Shown here: positions 23,956 through 34,633 of the stretch, piece by piece
Layout of the letters: every line of letters begins with the position of its first letter
Numbering within the stretch: position 1 is the stretch's first letter
DNA from: Gymnopus androsaceus JB14
Lineage: Eukaryota > Basidiomycota > Agaricomycetes > Agaricales > Omphalotaceae
Reading direction: 5' to 3'
DNA: 64,000 nucleotides
Assembly: GCA_009733575.1 (NCBI GenBank)
Contig: ML769679.1
Location: 1-64,000, forward strand
The notes under the pieces: model-generated
What the model saw: the letters and a program-made list of their open reading frames with translations, nothing else
Databases searched by the model: none
Told to the model about the DNA's origin: nothing
Translations under genes and position numbers: made by a program

Positions 23956-24276
23956 GGTAAGGAAGTTCCCAAGGAGAATCAACTGAGGGGTGCAATCACT
24001 TCAATTGAACATAACTCATTGGTTATTGCAGCAACAGGGTTTGGAAAGACGCACATGATGGTGTTGTTGATACTGCTGGAGAAATCAAGTTCAAAAAGGA
24101 TGTTCATCCTGATATCACCTTTAAACAGGCTCAATAAAAGTTGGCTTGATTGCAGTCTTTGTCCTTCTCTTTGTTGTTCATGGCTTCTGCACAAAAAACC
24201 CTGCATAATCAGCAATCCTGCTGATGTTCATGGATCTTCTGGAGTGAAATTGGTAAATGAGAACTCAAATGGCTGA
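23956..24276 (+). pseudogene. DEAD/DEAH-box (RecQ-like) helicase fragment
   Basis: The frame reads KEVPKENQLRGAITSIEHN, then LVIAATGFGKTHMM (a Walker A/motif I of ATGxGKT type preceded by a Q-motif-like segment), then MFILISPLNRL (the motif Ia region of this helicase class). After this the similarity stops and the frame closes at 24276. Further weak coding-like words appear near 24480-24600 beyond a short-repeat insertion. This is a broken remnant, perhaps of a helicase carried by transposable elements, which are common in basidiomycetes. Confidence 0.6.
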
Positions 24277-24299
24277 TCTCGAGACTAGGATTTAGGGAT

Positions 24300-25635
24300 A
24301 AACCTTGGGTATTTGAGGCAACCTGAGTAAACCTAAGTAAACCTGAGTAAACCTGAGCTAACCTGAGGAACCTGAGGTAACCTGAGGTAGCCTAAGGTAG
24401 CCTGGGGTAGCCTGGAAGACCCAAGGTGACCAGGGTAGCCTAGGCTCCCTAGGTCATCATAGGTTTAACCCATTTTTGCTGATGAAGGAGATACTACAAT
24501 CCCATCACATGCTACCCCAGATGCAAGTTGGCCAAATCCAGAGGCAGCATTGGTTAGAAAGATGAGACAGAAAGAAAAGTTATCATCAATCCTGATGGAG
24601 GAAGTGCTAATATTGATTGCATTGCAGTGCTAATGCTTCAATCATTCACTTTTTACTTTGTCCAGAGCTTCATCTGCACCTGTTTTTGAGCATAAGTCCC
24701 ACTCTGGGATTCAATATCAAGACTTTTGTGCATAGCAAGTAAGACTCAACACCCTCCTACTTGATGATACACTAATTTTTGGCTAAGGCTAAAACTGCAT
24801 GGAACTGGTAGTCCTACATTCCATGGTAACATTAATCATGATTATCAAGAACTATAGCAAGCCCAAGCTCAGAGTTAAAGTCCAACAAGAGTCTATTGTA
24901 CTCAAGGGGTTGCAGAGTAACATCAGCAAAAATGCTCTGGGCCCTAGGTTACTAAGGGGGACTAGAAGTTACCTCAGGTATCCTAGGTCTCCTAGGTTGC
25001 CCAGTTCATCTAGGTTTATCCCCTTTTCCTCAGTCTTTTCAGGTAGCCAAGGGTAGCCTATGTCAACCTGAGACAGCCTGAGGTAACCTGAGGGCGTCTA
25101 TCATAAGTAGTAGTATGCAAAAAACATCTCAGTTATCTCATTGTTCAACTTTCTTTATACTTAGTCTTATCACTCAATGTGACTCAACTTATACTATTTC
25201 ATTATTCTTATTATTATTACCCTCAAATTTTCTTAGACTCACTTAATGTATTCTTACTAGCTTAATGTTTCATTGGCTTTGATTTACATCTTGGAGCAGC
25301 TCACTTAGGTTATTTAGACTCAAGTTTAAATGTATTGATCTATAAGTGATATATCATTGTCATAATATCAAGCAAGTGGAATGTCTGCTTTTCATTGCAG
25401 AATATCTATATATTTAATAACTTGAAACCTCAAGTTATTTAGGCTCTTTAGGTCATATAAAATTAAGCCAAGTCTCAGACTGCCCCAGGTTGCTCATGTT
25501 TCCTGAGGTTCACCCAGGTTAGCCCTATGGAGTGACTTCAGGGTGCTGTAGAGGGTAGCCTCCATTAACCTGAGTTACCCTGGTAACCCAGGCTGCTCAG
25601 GCTACCTCAGGCCCAGAGCATTTTTGCTGATGTTT
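24300..25635. repeat. Degenerate short-period repeats (CCTGAGGTAA words) with CATCAGCAAAAAT ends
   Basis: Tracts of CCTGAGTAAA, CCTGAGGTAA and AGGCTACC words occur at about 24310-24470 and in reverse sense at 24940-25100 and 25480-25620. They are bordered by CATCAGCAAAAAT or its complement (24463, 24931, 25615). The same ends and words recur at 31630-31790 and 36494-36763. In the last case a 3-bp target duplication shows it is a mobile element. Confidence 0.65.
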
Positions 25636-26805
25636 TTCAAGCAGAATTTTTGATTGATTTCAGTTGGAATATGAGATGAAATAGTTTATTTGCGGGCATT
25701 TGCATCTTTATTTAGTTCTATACACTAATTTTGATTGAAATTGTGTTTAATATAGAGTTGAATTATCTACATAGGTGCAATTTGAAATACTTGATACAAT
25801 GTCTTAGTGTGCCTGGCCACTAATTGTTTTTAATTGGTACAGTTGAATACCTCATATGGAATAAGGTTGTATGGAATGGATAATTCTACTGAACAACCCC
25901 CTTGGCTCAAGTCTTATTTAACAACCCAGTTGAGGTCACATATGGTCACACATGGTCACATTGAGGTCACAACATATAACTTTGCCTCAGAACTCAATTT
26001 TTTGTGAATGTCAGAGATTTGCTCTTGGTGCAGTATTCCAATTATTGTAGCCTTTAGGGATCTGCACCATAACTGTAAAGTACAGCATTACAGTGCATTT
26101 TCATAGGTAGCCATACAACAATCTAAGGTCCTTTCTGTAGTTACAACTTATCTGTCATATTTAGTCATACAGATATGGCAATTTATGGCTGATGATATTA
26201 AAATATCTTAGATTTAGATACCAATACTGTATCATTTCGATTAAGTGTTCATGGGGTTTTATGCATTACACATTGATTTCAGTTATGTACCTGCTCAATT
26301 TCCTTAAATGGAAGTGCCAGCTCCGCCGGCACGCAAAAAATTACCTCATATGGTAAGTATTTTCGTATTTTTGGCTCTGTTATGTGTTACAAAGTGGAAT
26401 TTCATGGTGTTCATGGTGCCCCATTACATGTTACATGAGCACTTAGTTGAAATGATACAGTATGCAATGGGTAACATTGGGGATATTTTAGTATTTGAGC
26501 TGCTAAATCTGAGTTTAATTCAGCCTTGAGCATTGCCCAAAGTTGGAGTCTTTATATTTCAGATACTGCCACCAGCCCTATTTGGGAATCTGAGCAGTTT
26601 GTGTTACAACTTAAGTAAGGTGAGGCATAAGGTAGTGGCTAACTTTTTTTTCCAAAAAAAAACACACTAAAAAGAATTGAAAAAAATCACACTCAAACAT
26701 GTGTGACAAAAGTGTGATGGGGTTTGCCAAACTAGCTTTTGCAAAAATTTCCTTTTTTGGGAGGGTTGTTGCCAGCAAGGGGGTTGTTCAGTAGAATTAT
26801 CCAGA
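25320..26805. repeat. Long dispersed repeat L, copy 1
   Basis: It matches 31510-31845 plus 33513-34633 almost base for base. The two right ends share TTCAGTAGAATTATCC and then diverge. It contains the 234-bp TA-flanked MITE in the same place in both copies, so the MITE was there before the duplication. Confidence 0.9.
26227..26460. mobile_element. TA-flanked MITE (CTGTATC variant), 234 bp
   Basis: The ends are CTGTATCATTTCGATTAAGT and the complement of CACTTAGTTGAAATGATACAG, with flanking TA on both sides. A GC-rich patch (CCGGCACGC) sits in the middle. An open frame crosses the right end and is not a gene. Confidence 0.85.
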
Positions 26806-26999
26806 TTTTTCAAGCCCAATCAATGGCGATCACTTTTTTTTCACTCTATCTTCACCAAAAACTTTTTTTTATTTTGGAAAATTTTTTCAAATTCATTTTC
26901 AGCATACAAAATAAAGGTTTTTTAGAGGTTGGTAACATTTTGTCTGTTTTTGCATGACTCTTGTACTATGTGCTTGTGCAATGGACTTCAAAAAAGATA

Positions 27000-28540
27000 G
27001 CCACCGGTGCACTCCTTTGCTCGCTATAAGTTTGTAGCACTTGGGCTACATATATATAATTAATTCATTGTTAATAAAAATTGCTATCTATTTTATCACA
27101 AGGTGCGCAAGCTTCGGGCCAGCCTTTGCTTCCCTTCCCTCCCTCCGGGGGGTCCCCCTGAACTGGGAAGTTGTCAGCGGGCACTCTAAAGCCTCCATAA
27201 CAGGTGCACCCCAACCCCTAACCCTAACTGTCCAACCTTGAACCTCTAACCCAGTACATTTTGCAACGCTGGACTGGCTCTCTAATGTTAGGGCAGGTGA
27301 ACCCTAACAAGAGCTAGCCCATTGTTGCATAAAAAGAAATTAAATTAACAACAGAAAAGGATTCAAACACTTGCAGGCAATGGGAGATGATTACTTTATC
27401 AGACCTATAACACTGCTACACCATAAGGCTTTGACTACATGCATTGTAATTTGGGTCTAGTGACAAGTGTGCTGGAGAATCATAGAACATGATGGCGCTA
27501 AGGGATGACAGCTGTCAACCCAAAAAGGCAGGAGCTTGTGCAGGCCTACAATTCCATGAGGAAGGGGTCCGGGCCGGGAAATCCCATACCGGGGGTTGGA
27601 TCCATTGCAAGGCCCAAATTTTTGGTTTTCATGATATCAGTTTTCCGACCCCTTGAGCAGGTGTTAGAGTGTGGTGTGGTGTGGAAGAAAGGAACAAGCA
27701 TTTTATGTGGCGATAATCGGCCAAAGCTCATGAACACCGAATGGCAAATTCATCTTGAAATAACACTAAAATGGACAAATTTCCGCTGAGCAGAAAATTG
27801 ACCAGAAATCAGATATATCAAGAAATATGTTGGCACTAAAGACATATATACTGAAATTAATGTATTCATGAGTATTTAAAGATTTGTTGAATTTTTCCCA
27901 ATCAGTCCAATATTTGATTCAAAAGAAAGGACAGCTGATTCCTGCTGTATCAAATGACTTGAAAATTGAGCTGAATTTTGATGATTCAACACAACTTAAA
28001 TATACCCCAATATATGGCATTTCTACTGCTCCTTCAGGAGCAATGAAAATGTGCGTGATAGTCAAATGATAGCTCATATTCCTGCTCAGCGGAAGGACCC
28101 ACCAGATGCATTTCTGCTGAGCAGAAATATGAGATATCACAAGTCTTTTCATCCTATACTTAAAATGAAGACAGGGCGCTTGATTTCAAAGTCCGCTATT
28201 TAGCTAATCATTGGTCAGCTGTTTAAGTGCCCCGACCAGCGGAGCATGTGGCACCAACAAGTATTCTCACCTGCCAGACTAGCTCCAAAAAAGGAAAGTC
28301 CAATCATTCTCAAAGTGCCATCATTCGGCAACTTCAGCTTTGTTCTCTCCAGAGTCTCCAGAGTTCTCCAGAGCTCTCTGGAGACTTATTCAATTCTCTG
28401 GATGCTCAAGCAGCTCCAGCGAAAATACAGGTTTTGCTGATGGAGTACTACTGGATTGTATCATACATTACATAATTATTATGATATACTGTATGATTAT
28501 GACCTAAAGTGCCTGGGTTTTATGTGTTACGGTGAGAACT
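27000..28540. other. Repeat-derived intergenic DNA
   Basis: It contains a telomere-like tract near 27209-27225. A CACACC-family element fragment (about 27765-28150) has its ends in the inverted arrangement GCTGAGCAGAAA and TTTCTGCTGAGC. A CATCAGCAAAACC-type end lies at 28430-28442. No supported gene is seen. Confidence 0.55.
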
Positions 28541-28922
28541 TCAAAAAGTAGAGATGGGCACGAATAGTGAATATTCATGAGTATTTATGAGTATTTAGCC
28601 ATTTGTTACTCGCGAATAATTAGTCACAAGTGATGAATATATTTGTTACACAGGTACTTACTTGAGTATAAATAGCCATTTTGATGTCACAAATATTCAT
28701 GGTACTTTATTCATGAATATTCGCGAATATTCACCAATATCACATGCTTGTTAGCACGAGCATGTGAGGTATTCATTACTTAAGCAAACATTCAATATAT
28801 AACTTAATTCAGCTATGTTTGAATATGTATATAATGTTATTGACATGAAACTGTAATAAAATCTGTGTGACTTAGTGGTTATGGGCGCCGACTCTGGATT
28901 AAGGTCAGGCCTTCCTGCGATA

Positions 28923-30384
28923 CAGTGGCTGCCAAAATTGATGTCACCCCCCAAAAAAGGAGAGGTCAAAGCAGCGCGCGCTTAAACGGTTGCTCCTCAT
29001 CGCTCCTTGCGCAATTCACAAAATATGTACATTATTTTACTATAAAGTACACTATAAAATACTATACAGTTGTTATTATTGTTTTACAACAAGAAATGAG
29101 CGTTTTGTGACAACAAACAACCCGAAACACTACAAAAAAACATGCACCCACTAATATTTGGTCCAGCTACCTTTAGCCTCTCGGAGAGCAATAAGACGGC
29201 GAGGGAAAGAATTGTAGGTGTGGAGAACATAGCTGTTGAAGTCCTCCGAGAACCAGATGGCTCGAAGGGCCTCAAACAGCTCATCCGAAGTCTCGGGACG
29301 AGGGACAACTTGGCGGACACGGTTGTCAAGCTCGCCCATACATTTTCGATAGGCGAGAGATCCGGTGACTGTGCAGGCCACTTCAGGACATTGATATTGT
29401 GTTCCTGGAACCAAGCCTTGGCATGTCGAGATGTATGCTTCGGATCATTGTCTTGTTGGAACAGAATACTGTGATGCGGAACAGCATACATGTCAAGAGT
29501 ATAAATAAGGCCCCTGCGGTAAGATGTCCACCAACTGCTCTGCGTTCAGGATACCATCGACGCGTATGAGCTCTCCGACACCCCATGGAGTAATACAGCC
29601 CCATAACATTGACCTTTCCCTTGTCCTTCCCTTTCCCGGTCCCATGTTTGACCGTTTTCTTCACATTCTGATCAGAAAAAACCCCTTCCCCTCGACGACG
29701 ACGGCAATACTGCTTCCCATCAGACCCATGAATGATATATTTTGACTCGTCGGAAAAGATGAGATGAGCTTCGCGGAATATTTCAAAGAGATTCCCAATG
29801 AAGATGACTTTGAGAGAATTCAAGGCGAGCAGTGATATGGCGGGGAAGGAGGAGTGGTTTTTTGCGCATGCGGAAGCCCTCATACCCTGCCAGAGTCAAT
29901 GTCCTCTGTACAGTGCGAATTGGAATGGTTGGAAAGAGGAGACGCTGCACATCGGCGCCGTCACAACAATTCCCTGCATCATATTCCCGATTGCGTTTTC
30001 GACCTCTTCAAGAGGAATTCGCTTTGGACGGCCCGTTCTTTTTCCATTCCTATGATAGCAGTCCCCTCCATTCTCCGTTACGTCCCTATAATTTCGCTGT
30101 AGAGTCCTTTTAGAGATCCCTGTGCCACGGAATTCATCCTGCTGCAGGATTTCCTTCCAATCCCAGTTCAAGCCGATCTTTATAGAGAACCAGTGCTTTT
30201 CTTTTGGTGGGAGTGCACTTATCACCCATGAGTATTAGAGATAAAAATATAAAGTGTTTCGACGTGGTTTTACAGTGTAAGAGTAAGGAAAGAAAGCGAA
30301 ACGACGAAAAAATCAACCGTTTAAGCGCGCGCTGCTTTGACCTCTCCTTTTTTGGGGGGTGACATCAATTTTGGGCAGCCACTG
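28923..30384 (-). mobile_element. Tc1-like transposon, 1462 bp, TA target duplication
   Basis: Inverted ends of about 70 bases start CAGTGGCTGCCAAAATTGAT and end with the complementary CACTG. TA lies on both sides (28921-28922 and 30385-30386). A minus-strand transposase with broken frames fills the interior. The ends are nearly identical, differing by one base in the first 25, so insertion was fairly recent. Confidence 0.95.
29084..30225 (-). pseudogene. Tc1-family DD34E transposase, frame-broken
   Basis: Read along the minus strand, a helix-turn-helix part (ISKRTLQRNY, then GRPKRIPLEEVENAI) comes first. Next, in another frame, comes the first catalytic Asp region (HLIFSDESKYIIHGSDGKQY). 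A third frame holds the second Asp and the Glu: FQQDNDPKHTSR and LSPIENVWASL, with 34 residues between the Asp of QQD and the Glu of PIE. That spacing defines the Tc1 group. At least two frame changes separate the parts, so no active enzyme can be made from this copy. Confidence 0.9.
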
Positions 30385-31297
30385 TAGCTGACCAGCAGAG
30401 TTCAATTCTCAGTACTGCCACAATTTTGTATCAAGTAATAGTACTTGGAAATGTATACAGACTGTATTTATAGTATTATCAAACACTCATATAGTACTTT
30501 AACATTATTATTTACATGTTCAAGCCTATATTTACTTTATTTGTAATGTTGTTAATTAATCACAAGTATACTCGAGTATTTGTCCTAAAATAGTTGTTAT
30601 TCATGAATATATGTCTGTACAAATATTCGAGTATATTAGAGTTATATTCCTAAATAGGAAGTAGCAGCAGTAAGTCTACACAGTACTTAGTAGTACGATC
30701 ACACAGATCAATGGGGGATGGCGGTGTTATTACAGGGTATGGTACTAGGCTTATATACAGTCCTATGTACAAACAATATATTGGGCAGGTGGCTACTGCA
30801 TGAATACTTGTGGCTACTGTCCATATGGTAAAGTGGGTACTACAAGAGAGCAAGTGGATACGGCAAGAGACTGAGTGGAATCTGCAAGACAATAACAGTG
30901 GAGTGCATGGGATGGTGATACAAACAAGTGGAGACTACGAGAAAGTGTTCCATGTATAGTTTGATAAGATATATTTACCTTTGATATTCCAACAGAGTAT
31001 ATAATTGAGTATAAATAGTGGACTTGAGGTGACAAATATTCATGCCATGAATAACAAATATACTCAAGTATGTATTCGTGCCCACCTCTATCAAAAAGTG
31101 GAGCTCTCAGGCCAAAAATTAGTGTTACGGAAAAAAAAATTCTGGTGTTTGTTGGGCATTTTTTGGAATTTTGAGTTACTATTTGCAAAATTCAAAGTTC
31201 CTTGAACCCCGTTATGTGTTACAATTTTCAAAATGACCAAGTTCCCAAGGACTGTGTGATGGTTATGGGAACTTTTGGTCATAATTATTCAGTATGA

Positions 31298-31365
31298 TAA
31301 TTGGCAGGCACGGGGATGCGCTGCCACAGGTAAAGCCTGAGCTCCTGCCAATCAGGGATCTGGGG
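31298..31365. repeat. Hairpin-type repeat TTGGCAGG...CCTGCCAA, copy 1
   Basis: The segment from TTGGCAGGCACGG to TGCCAATCAGGGAT can fold on itself. It matches 55981-56048, where several CA or TG positions here are CG instead. Confidence 0.6.
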
Positions 31366-32605
31366 CATTACACAAGCTTAAGAAGTAAACTGTTATATTC
31401 TCAATGAATGTGATTTGACCCCATCAACAGATTTTTGATTGTATGCAGCTCACAGGCACCCTGAGTACATGGTTTGGTGCTTATTTAAGCACCTATTTCA
31501 GGCAATTACTTATAATTTTGATTTATAAGTGATATATCAAGCAAGTGGACTGCTTTTCATTGCAGAATATCTATATATTTAATAGCTTGAAACCTGAAGT
31601 TATTTAGGCTCTTTAGGTCATACAAAATTAAGCCAAGTCTCAGGCTGCCTCAGGTTGCTCAGCCTTCCTCAGGTTCACCCAGGTTAGCCCTATGGAGTGA
31701 CTTCAGGGTAGCCTCCATTAACCTGAGTTGCCCTGGTCACCCAGGCTGCTCAGGCTACCTCAGGCCCAGAGCATTTTTGCTGATGTCTTTCAAGTGGAAT
31801 TTTTGATTGATTTCAGTTGGAATATGAGATGAAATAGTCTACTATCTACATGTAAGACCGGGGTCAACGGTCTTAGGGAAAGGTACTGAAAGTAGCCTTG
31901 AGGCCTTTAGTATAAAAGGCGGGCAAGATCCGCGATCGAATATGCGTGCGGGTGGACTAGTCGAAGACTAGTAGTGAGAAGTGGGTGGATTGGGAATGCC
32001 AAAGCTCCCGAATGCGAGTTCCGAGTCTAGTTGTGTGAGCCGACGTCGAATAGTTCGACGGCGGCAAGTCTGATTGTCGTATGAGCTTGCTGGTAGGCAA
32101 GTCGACGCGTGAGTCGAAAAGCGGAAGCCAGAACAAGCGTGTATTGAGAAAAATAGATGAATTGACAAGAGTATAAGAAAATAGAGAGAAAACAAGAGAT
32201 ACGGGAGGTAAACAAGTTAATATCAAGACAAGGGATCCTCCAAGGGAGTTTACGGATTATATACGTGCGGGATGTGGGATTGGTGAGTAGTAAGCATGTA
32301 CGGAAGTAGCTGAGATAAGTAGTGGACTTAGCGGGCGGTTGTCGGGTCGGTAGGGTAGGTTATGCATAGGATCGGGAGGGTTAGAGGGTTGAAGATAGTG
32401 AAATAGGTGGTACAGGGCATGACATTACCCCCCCATCTAAGGCCCCTAGCATCTAGATTGGGTTCGCGTGTTAATTGGCGGATCGCGGGTTCTAGAATGA
32501 CGTGATCGCCGTTGGACCCACACGCGCCAACAAATAGTTTGAAAAGTTTATGTTCGACTTCTCATTCTCACTTCTTCCCTATCCTCTTTGTTGTACACTC
32601 TCGAA

Positions 32606-33016
32606 ATGCCTCCCAAAAGGACTTCTTCTCCTTCCGACGCTTCCCCTCGCAAAAAGACCAAACAGTCCCCGTCCCCGAACCCTCCGCCTTCCTCTCCTTC
32701 CTCCCACCGTCCTACCACTGTTGAACCTTCGATGTCTGAGCATCGTATCCCCATTGTCGTCTCTCCTCTACGTCCCGTTTCCTGGCAGACTGCGACTTCT
32801 GCGGAAATCGATGAAGCGTTAAAGGCCGTCTTCCAACTTGGCGGACATTCCTTCGACGTTGATGTTACGGATCTCGAGTGGCGTGATGTTGCTAAGCGCT
32901 TGAACCGTTGCGCTCGTTGTGAAGGTAAAAAGGGGAGATGTGTAGTGCCGCCAGTGGCACCGAGTTGGTGTGCGACGCCTGTCAGAAGGCCCACAAGGGT
33001 TGTTCTCTCGGGATAG
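32606..33016 (+). CDS. Antisense ORF of the LTR element, Cys-rich C-terminus
   Basis: MPPKRTSSPSDASPRKKTKQ opens a Ser/Pro/Lys-rich N-terminus. A folded part follows (EIDEALKAVFQLGGHSFDVD), then RCARCEGKKGRCVVP. A one-base shift is then needed to reach CDACQKAHKGCSLG, so the intact protein would carry two CxxC(x6)C half-knuckles, a pattern seen in fungal zinc-binding domains. It lies antisense between the 3' LTR and the missing pol region. Function is unknown; DNA or RNA binding is a guess. Confidence 0.55.
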   Translation: MPPKRTSSPSDASPRKKTKQSPSPNPPPSSPSSHRPTTVEPSMSEHRIPIVVSPLRPVSWQTATSAEIDEALKAVFQLGGHSFDVDVTDLEWRDVAKRLNRCARCEGKKGRCVVPPVAPSWCATPVRRPTRVVLSG

Positions 33017-33438
33017 CCTATCGATATTGATTGTTCGCCATGTTCGTGTTCCTCTTCCCTTCCTTATGATTTTTGGTCCTGACTCGGTTTTTCCTAGTCG
33101 ATTCGGTGCCCCTCTCTCCTGGGCTCGGCTTAGCAATTTGGATGTCTTGTATGGCTCGTTTGAATTCCCGGTCCTACAACTCCTATCGTCATTCCCCTTC
33201 CTTCTTCACTAGTCTCGAGGAAGCTGATCATGCTATCTGTTGTCGGTCATCTTGCGTGTTGCTCGTCCCAACGACCCCTCTACCTTCCACCGATCGTGTT
33301 GGCCCTCCTGGTCAGCGGTCCGTTATGTCCAAATCGATCAGTCTTCCAGTCCTCTCCTACTCGATCTGCATGGTCGGGTTTAAGACCCTCTGGGAGGTGT
33401 TTCTTATGCAGCCCCGTGCTCCTGGGTCCCGGAAGCAT

Positions 33439-33512
33439 NNNNNNNNNNNNNNNNNNNNNNNNNNNNNNNNNNNNNNNNNNNNNNNNNNNNNNNNNNNNNN
33501 NNNNNNNNNNNN
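33439..33512. other. Assembly gap (74 N)
   Basis: Seventy-four N bases lie inside the LTR retrotransposon. The missing sequence should contain the rest of the retroelement and may be much longer than the gap shows. Confidence 1.
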
Positions 33513-34057
33513 AAATAGTTTATTTGCGGGCATTTGCATCTTTATTTAGTTCTATACACTAATTTTGATTGAAATTGTTTAATATAGGAGTTGAATTATC
33601 TACATAGTGCAATTTGAAATACTTGATACAATGTCTTAGTTGTGCCTGGCCACTAATTGTTTTTAATTGGTACAGTTGAATACCTCATATGGGAATAAGG
33701 TTGTATGGAATGGATATTCTACTGAACACCCCCTTGGCTCAAGTCTTATTTAACAACCCAGTTGAGGTCACATATGGTCACACATGGTCACATTGAGGTC
33801 ACAACATATAACTTTGCCTCAGAATCAATTTTTTGTGAATGTCAGAGATTTGCTCTTGGTGCAGTATTCCAATTATTGTAGCTTTAGGGATCTGCACCAT
33901 AACTGTAAAGTACAGCATTACAGTGCATTTTCATAGGTAGCCATACAACAATCTAAGGTCCTTTCTGTAGTATTACAACTTATCTGTCATATTTAGTCAT
34001 ACAGATATGGCAATTTATGGCTGATGATATTAAATATCTTAGATTTAGATACCAATA

Positions 34058-34291
34058 CTGTATCATTTCGATTAAGTGTTCATGGGGTTTTATGCATTAC
34101 ACATTGATTTCAGTTATGTACCTGCTCAATTTCCTTAAATGGAAGTGCCAGCTCCGCCGGCACGCAAAAAATTACCTCATATGGTAAGTATTTTCGTATT
34201 TTTGGCTCTGTTATGTGTTACAAAGTGGAATTTCATGGTGTTCATGGTGCCCCATTACATGTTACATGAGCACTTAGTTGAAATGATACAG
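34058..34291. mobile_element. TA-flanked MITE (CTGTATC variant), 234 bp, second copy
   Basis: It is at the same position within repeat L as 26227-26460, with the same ends and flanking TA. It was carried along by duplication of the larger repeat rather than inserted independently. Confidence 0.85.
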
Positions 34292-34633
34292 TATGCAATG
34301 GGTAACATTGGGGATATTTTAGTATTTGAGCTGCTAAATCTGAGTTTAATTCAGCCTTGAGCATTGCCCAAAGTTGGAGTCTTTATATTTCAGATACTGC
34401 CACCAGCCCTATTTGGGAATCTGAGCAGTTTGTGTTACAACTTAAGTAAGGTGAGGCATAAGGTAGTGGCTAACTTTTTTTTCCAAAAAAAAACACACTA
34501 AAAAGAATTGAAAAAAATCACACTCAAACATGTGTGACAAAAGTGTGATGGGGTTGCCAAACTAGCTTTTGCAAAAATTTCCTTTTTTGGGAGGGTTGTT
34601 GCCAGCAAGGGGGTTGTTCAGTAGAATTATCCG

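Larger units (their letters stand above)
28865..30421 (+). other. tRNA-like (SINE-like) segment, split by the Tc1-like insertion
   Basis: 28865-28920 reads TGTGTGACTTAGTGGTTATG and on, with an A-box-like TTAGTGGTTATGG. 30387-30421 contains GAGTTCAATTCTC, a B-box-like T arm. Joined across the TA they give about 90 bases with tRNA-like order, but the acceptor stem does not pair well, so this is a tRNA-derived sequence rather than a working tRNA gene. Confidence 0.45.
28549..31090. mobile_element. hAT-like element with 8-bp target duplication, hit by a Tc1-like element
   Basis: The left end is TAGAGATGGGCACGAATA and the right end is the reverse complement of TAGAGGTGGGCACGAATA. The flanking octamer TCAAAAAG is present at 28541-28548 and again at 31091-31098. 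Eight-base duplications and TAGAGRTGGGCAC ends are hallmarks of hAT transposons. The interior is AT-rich with many GAATATTC words and no transposase. It contains a tRNA-like segment, into which the Tc1-like element at 28923-30384 was later inserted. Without that insertion the element is about 1.08 kb. Confidence 0.92.
31846..33512 (-). mobile_element. Ty3-like LTR retrotransposon, 3' part, minus orientation, gapped
   Basis: In minus orientation a G-rich polypurine tract (TAGATGGGGGGGTAA) is followed at once by TGTCATGCCCTGTACCACC and about 570 bases ending GGTCTTACA. That is the layout PPT then 3' LTR with TG...CA ends (LTR about 31856-32424). Both the interior and the LTR are CpG-rich, unlike the surrounding AT-rich repeats, which implies recent arrival. 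No polymerase is visible: the interior before the gap holds an antisense frame only. AAATAGT occurs on both outer sides and may be the target duplication. Confidence 0.7.
31510..34633. repeat. Long dispersed repeat L, copy 2, split by an LTR retrotransposon
   Basis: 31510-31845 matches 25320-25685, and 33513-34633 continues at the equivalent of 25679. The intervening 1.67 kb is an LTR-retrotransposon remnant that includes an assembly gap. Confidence 0.9.

Noticed and set aside
26308..26529. 73-codon frame present twice (also 34139-34360)
   Set aside because: It crosses the end of a TA-flanked MITE and is repeated only because the whole region is duplicated.
29142..30113. Several plus-strand frames of 70-110 codons
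   Set aside because: They are shadows of the minus-strand Tc1-like transposase, whose DDE motifs settle the strand.
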